Shown one piece after another: positions 60,867 through 64,000 of a DNA stretch of 64,000 nucleotides (positions within the stretch are counted from its first letter, which is position 1; each line of letters starts with the position of its first letter). Made by a program: the position numbers and the translations under genes. The DNA is from Azolla caroliniana. Taxonomy: Eukaryota; Polypodiophyta. The stretch covers positions 16,678,001 through 16,742,000 of the forward strand of contig JBHGNT010000003.1 of assembly GCA_043228905.1 (NCBI GenBank). The letters run 5' to 3'. Below the pieces are notes generated by a model. It was not told where the DNA came from, made no database searches, and saw only the letters and a program-made list of their open reading frames with translations.

Positions 60867-63800
60867 CTAACCGGACTGGTTTGTCGTTACGCCCATCTCA
60901 TGCCGAAGAGACCGAAAGCGGTCTGCCGAAAGACATTTGGTCATTCCATCTGCGACATTGTCGGTTGTGGATATTTTCTCTAGACCGATTTTCCCTGAAA
61001 TGACGCAGTCCCGAACGAAGTGATATCGAACGTCGATATGCTTGGAGGCGTTGTGGTGAACCGGATTTTTCGACAAGGCAACAGCACCTTGACTGTCGCT
61101 GTAGACAACTGGAGCCGAGTCATGTTCGACTTGTCGAAACGTGTGCGCCAGCCGACCGAGCCACAAAGCTTCTTTTGCTGCGTCGGACGCAGCTACATAT
61201 TCTGCTTCGGTCGTTGAGGTCGCTGTGCACTCCTGAAGTTTCGACTTCCACGAGATTGCTCCATTGCCGAATTTGAAGCAGTATCCGGTTGTTGATTTCC
61301 GACTGTCTATACAGCCGGCGAAATCCGAGTCGGTGTAACCGACTACGCCTGAGGTTCGGTTCGGACCGAAAAGAATGCCGTGGTCTTTTGTGCCAGCCAG
61401 ATATCTGAACACATGCTTGACTGCGTTCCAATGCGATCGGCCAGGATTGTGCATAAATCTGCTGACGACTCCTACGGCGTGAGAAATATCAGGCCGTGTC
61501 GCGACCATCAGGTACATAAGGGAGCCGACTGCCGGTGCATACGGTACCGACTTCATATCTTCCCCCTCCGGACCGGATGTCGGGCAGTCTCGCTGAGAGA
61601 GCCGAAGATTCATAGGGAGCGGGGTTGAAGCAGATTTGGCTGATTGCATGTTGAAGCGTTCTAAGACACGTCGGATATAGTCGGTCTGAGACAGAAAAAG
61701 ATGTCGTTTATCGCGATGCCGACTAATCTTCATGCCAAGGATGTGTCGTGCCGGACCGAGGTCCTTCATGGCAAACTTCAACCGCAGTTGCCGAACGAGA
61801 TCGGCAAGTTCGCCCGCGTGGCGTCCAGAAATTAGCATGTCGTCCACGTAAATGATGAGGAAGATGGGTGATCCATCTTGAGCTGTATTGGTGAAGAGAC
61901 AATGGTCCTCATCGCTTTTGGAGAAGCCGATCGATTGGATGAAGTCGTCGAACTTCTTGTACCATTGTCGCGGTGCCTGTTTGAGGCCGTATAGACTCTT
62001 CCTGAGTCGGCAGACTAGATGTTCTTGGCCGGTGGCCACGAAGCCTTTTGGCTGCTCCATATAAATTTCCTCGTCAAGATCACCATGGAGGAATGCTGTT
62101 TTGACATCTAGCTGAATCAGCTCCAAGTTGTCGGCTGCCACTACGCCGAGTAGGAAACGAAGGGTTGTCATTTTCACCACTGGTGAAAAAATCTCGTCGA
62201 AGTCGACACCATATTCTTGTCGGAAGCCCTTCGCAACTAATCTGGCCTTGTACTTTGGGGTGGTCGAATCAGACGTCTCTTTTAGTCGATAAACCCACTT
62301 GCAAGGAAGAGCACGTCGGTTCCTGGGTAATTCAACCAGATCCCAAGTCTTGTTTGCCCGAATGGAGTGCATTTCCGACTCCATCGCCTGATGCCAGGTG
62401 GCTGAATCGACAGATGTCGATGCGTCTTCGTAAGACGTCGGTTCGCCGGCGTCGGTGAAGAAAATTCCAGGAGAATACCTCTCCGGAGGTTGCGACAGTC
62501 TCTCGGATCGTCGAGGCATGATTGGACTGGTCGCATCGGGTATCGTGGTCGGATGGTCCGAAAGCGGATTGTTCTGCTGTGCCGAGTCGGAGTTGTCCGA
62601 GTCGGTAGTGTAAGGTTCAGCTACCCGTGAAGCTGACCGTGTGTTGAGAGCGGGGCCTTCTTGAAGGGTCGGCACATCGGAAAATGTTACCCTTCGGACT
62701 TCGATCGGTTTTTCGACTGATGGATTCATAGCCGACTCGTTGAACACAACGTCCGAACTTCGAACGATTTGTCTGCGTTCGGGGTCCCAGAGTCGGTATC
62801 CCATTTCGCCGTCGGATCCATATCCAAGGAAAATGCATTTCCTGGACCGAGGTGCAAGTTTTCGGCGATCATCTTTCGGAATAAGGGCGTACGCCTCGCA
62901 TCCGAAGATCCTCAGCTTGTCGTAATTCGGCTTACTGCCGTTCCATAGTTCCTGAGGAATTTGAAGTCCTAGAGGTCTACTTGGCGACATATTGATTATG
63001 TGTACTGCCGTGAGTAGAGCCTCTGCCCAGAAGCCATCCGACAGTCCGGAGTGTTGGAGCATGGAAACTATCCTTTCTTGGATTGTCCGATTCATTCGTT
63101 CTGCAATCCCGTTTTGCTCCGGACTGTGTGGTGCCGTAAATTCACGTCGGATGCCGCGTTGTCGGCAGAATTTGACGAATTCTTCTGATTTGAACTCTCC
63201 CCCATTGTCGGTCCGAAGGCATTTCAGCTTTCGGTCGGTTTGATTTTCTACCATAGCGAGCCAATCGGTGAAGATCGAGAAGACCCGATCTTTGGTGCGA
63301 ATTAGATAAGCCCACACCTTTCGAGTCGAATCGTCAATAAAAGTGACGAAGTAAGAGGCACCACCGAGAGACTGATGCGGCATTGGGCCACAGACGTCCG
63401 AGTGGACCAAATCGAGAGGTCTCGATTCTCTTGGTGCTGATGTCGGGTGTGATGTGGCTGCTTGTTTGCCATACTGGCAATGCTCGCAAAATTGATGGTC
63501 GGAGAAGGAGAGTTTAGGGATGTATCCGGCTCTAGATAGGTGCGTGATGCCGGCCTTGCTGAGGTGTCCTAATCTTCTGTGCCATAGTGATGACACAGGA
63601 ATATCCACCAAAAACAGGTTACCCTCTCTGAGCGTAACATGTAACGGATACAGTGAGTGTATCTTGGGTCCTCTAGCAAGCAGGAGGTTCCCCCTGTGGA
63701 GTGTCCACCCTCCCGAAGAAAAACCGGCACGAATGCCGTCTTCATCTAGTTGTCCGACTGAGATCAATGGCCTTGTGAGCTCGGGTACATGTCGGACATT

Positions 63801-64000
63801 GTGGAGTACAAGTGTAGAGCCCCCTGCAAGGTTGAGCTCTACTGTGCCGATTCCGACGATGTCACAGTGTTGTGAGTTGCCGACTCGAACTGAGTCGGAG
63901 TGACGGATCGTATATTGCCGAAATTGGGATCGATGAGGAGTCACGTGAAATGACGCGCCCGAATCCAAGAGCCATGTGCTCGATTCTTCAGTCGTGAGTA
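60867..64000 (-). CDS. Copia-4 pol polyprotein, open to the window edge
   Basis: More than 1040 codons without a stop. The 5' end lies outside the window. From the edge: protease STWLLDSGASFHVTPH, pre-integrase LWHRRLGHLSKAG with CEHCQYGK (HHCC), integrase LVHSDVCGPMP, RTDNGGEF and HSPEQNGIAERMN with D, D and E. RT: CKWVYRLKETSDS, LDVKTAFLHGDLDEEIYMEQ and the catalytic FLIIYVDDMLISGR. RNase H: GAISWKSKLQECTATSTTEA, YSDSQGAVAL, NASKHIDVRYHF. The natural stop is at 60867. All catalytic residues I can check are present, in contrast to its relative Copia-5. It is a candidate for a recently active element. Confidence 0.93.
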   Translation of the reverse strand, partial: LTTEESSTWLLDSGASFHVTPHRSQFRQYTIRHSDSVRVGNSQHCDIVGIGTVELNLAGGSTLVLHNVRHVPELTRPLISVGQLDEDGIRAGFSSGGWTLHRGNLLLARGPKIHSLYPLHVTLREGNLFLVDIPVSSLWHRRLGHLSKAGITHLSRAGYIPKLSFSDHQFCEHCQYGKQAATSHPTSAPRESRPLDLVHSDVCGPMPHQSLGGASYFVTFIDDSTRKVWAYLIRTKDRVFSIFTDWLAMVENQTDRKLKCLRTDNGGEFKSEEFVKFCRQRGIRREFTAPHSPEQNGIAERMNRTIQERIVSMLQHSGLSDGFWAEALLTAVHIINMSPSRPLGLQIPQELWNGSKPNYDKLRIFGCEAYALIPKDDRRKLAPRSRKCIFLGYGSDGEMGYRLWDPERRQIVRSSDVVFNESAMNPSVEKPIEVRRVTFSDVPTLQEGPALNTRSASRVAEPYTTDSDNSDSAQQNNPLSDHPTTIPDATSPIMPRRSERLSQPPERYSPGIFFTDAGEPTSYEDASTSVDSATWHQAMESEMHSIRANKTWDLVELPRNRRALPCKWVYRLKETSDSTTPKYKARLVAKGFRQEYGVDFDEIFSPVVKMTTLRFLLGVVAADNLELIQLDVKTAFLHGDLDEEIYMEQPKGFVATGQEHLVCRLRKSLYGLKQAPRQWYKKFDDFIQSIGFSKSDEDHCLFTNTAQDGSPIFLIIYVDDMLISGRHAGELADLVRQLRLKFAMKDLGPARHILGMKISRHRDKRHLFLSQTDYIRRVLERFNMQSAKSASTPLPMNLRLSQRDCPTSGPEGEDMKSVPYAPAVGSLMYLMVATRPDISHAVGVVSRFMHNPGRSHWNAVKHVFRYLAGTKDHGILFGPNRTSGVVGYTDSDFAGCIDSRKSTTGYCFKFGNGAISWKSKLQECTATSTTEAEYVAASDAAKEALWLGRLAHTFRQVEHDSAPVVYSDSQGAVALSKNPVHHNASKHIDVRYHFVRDCVISGKIGLEKISTTDNVADGMTKCLSADRFRSLRHEMGVTTNQSG

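Larger units (their letters stand above)
60393..64000 (-). mobile_element. Copia-4: Ty1/copia element (family B), 3' part, apparently intact
   Basis: On the minus strand: pol open to the window edge, a polypurine tract and a 281-bp 3' LTR (60673-60393). It is inserted in the Copia-3 RT, so it is younger than Copia-3. Left flank TCCTC at 60388-60392. Gag and the 5' LTR lie outside the window. Confidence 0.9.

Overview
The window is nuclear DNA from a land plant, most likely a flowering plant. The evidence is a complete intron-containing TM9SF/TMN membrane-protein gene with GT-AG introns, Ty1/copia elements with the usual plant initiator-Met-tRNA primer site (TGGTATCAGAGC), Ty3/gypsy elements whose primer site fits tRNA-Trp, a short CCCTAAA-type telomere motif, and captured plastid DNA. 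About 90 percent of the window is LTR retrotransposon, stacked as nested insertions. Only one ordinary host gene is intact.

Layout. (a) 1-18010: an old plus-strand copia element (Copia-1, family A) sits in an older copia fragment (1-466). Two nested blocks interrupt it. The first is 2584-8714, a gypsy-type LTR that itself contains a gag-only non-autonomous element, TR-GAG, at 3188-8041. The second is 10377-17007, the minus-strand Gypsy-2, which contains a solo LTR at 14090-14816. (b) 18011-35543: minus-strand Gypsy-3, interrupted by plus-strand Copia-2 (19492-24827, perfect TSD gcatt) and plus-strand Copia-5 (28289-34053, perfect TSD gcgcg). (c) 35544-44600: a plus-strand mosaic of a Gypsy-4 LTR plus gag, a reversed fragment of a Copia-2-type LTR, and a second gypsy lineage (Gypsy-5). 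Gypsy-5 has lost its RT core, carries a plastid rrn23/atpA chimera, and has a long extra coiled-coil ORF after pol. (d) 44605-47279: eroded minus-strand Copia-6, followed by an LTR remnant near 47.4 kb. (e) 49481-54913: the TM9SF gene on the minus strand in 7 exons. Upstream of it are two hexanucleotide microsatellites and a 52-bp minisatellite. (f) 55768-57017: a broken SWIM zinc-finger gene, cut by plus-strand Copia-3 (57018-60392). Copia-3 is in turn cut inside its RT by minus-strand Copia-4 (60393 to the window edge), whose pol is still fully open.

How it fits together. Copia-1, -2 and -3 are family A, and Copia-4 and -5 are family B. Gypsy-2, Gypsy-3, Gypsy-4 and TR-GAG share LTR termini (TGTCGTG...CACGACA or close variants). 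For TR-GAG, Gypsy-2 and Gypsy-4 the primer site is visible and shared, so the related autonomous pol could serve the gag-only element. Reading-frame damage ranks the insertions from old (Copia-1, Copia-6) to young (Copia-4).

The most unusual signals are the following. In at least eight LTRs from both superfamilies the TATA box lies in the loop or at the edge of an inverted repeat whose arms are unrelated in sequence. One gypsy LTR family carries an antisense tRNA-like unit. TR-GAG contains an interspersed module of about 80 bp. Gypsy-5 has a plastid rrn23-atpA chimera flanked by a 13-bp direct repeat, and a long 3' coiled-coil ORF.
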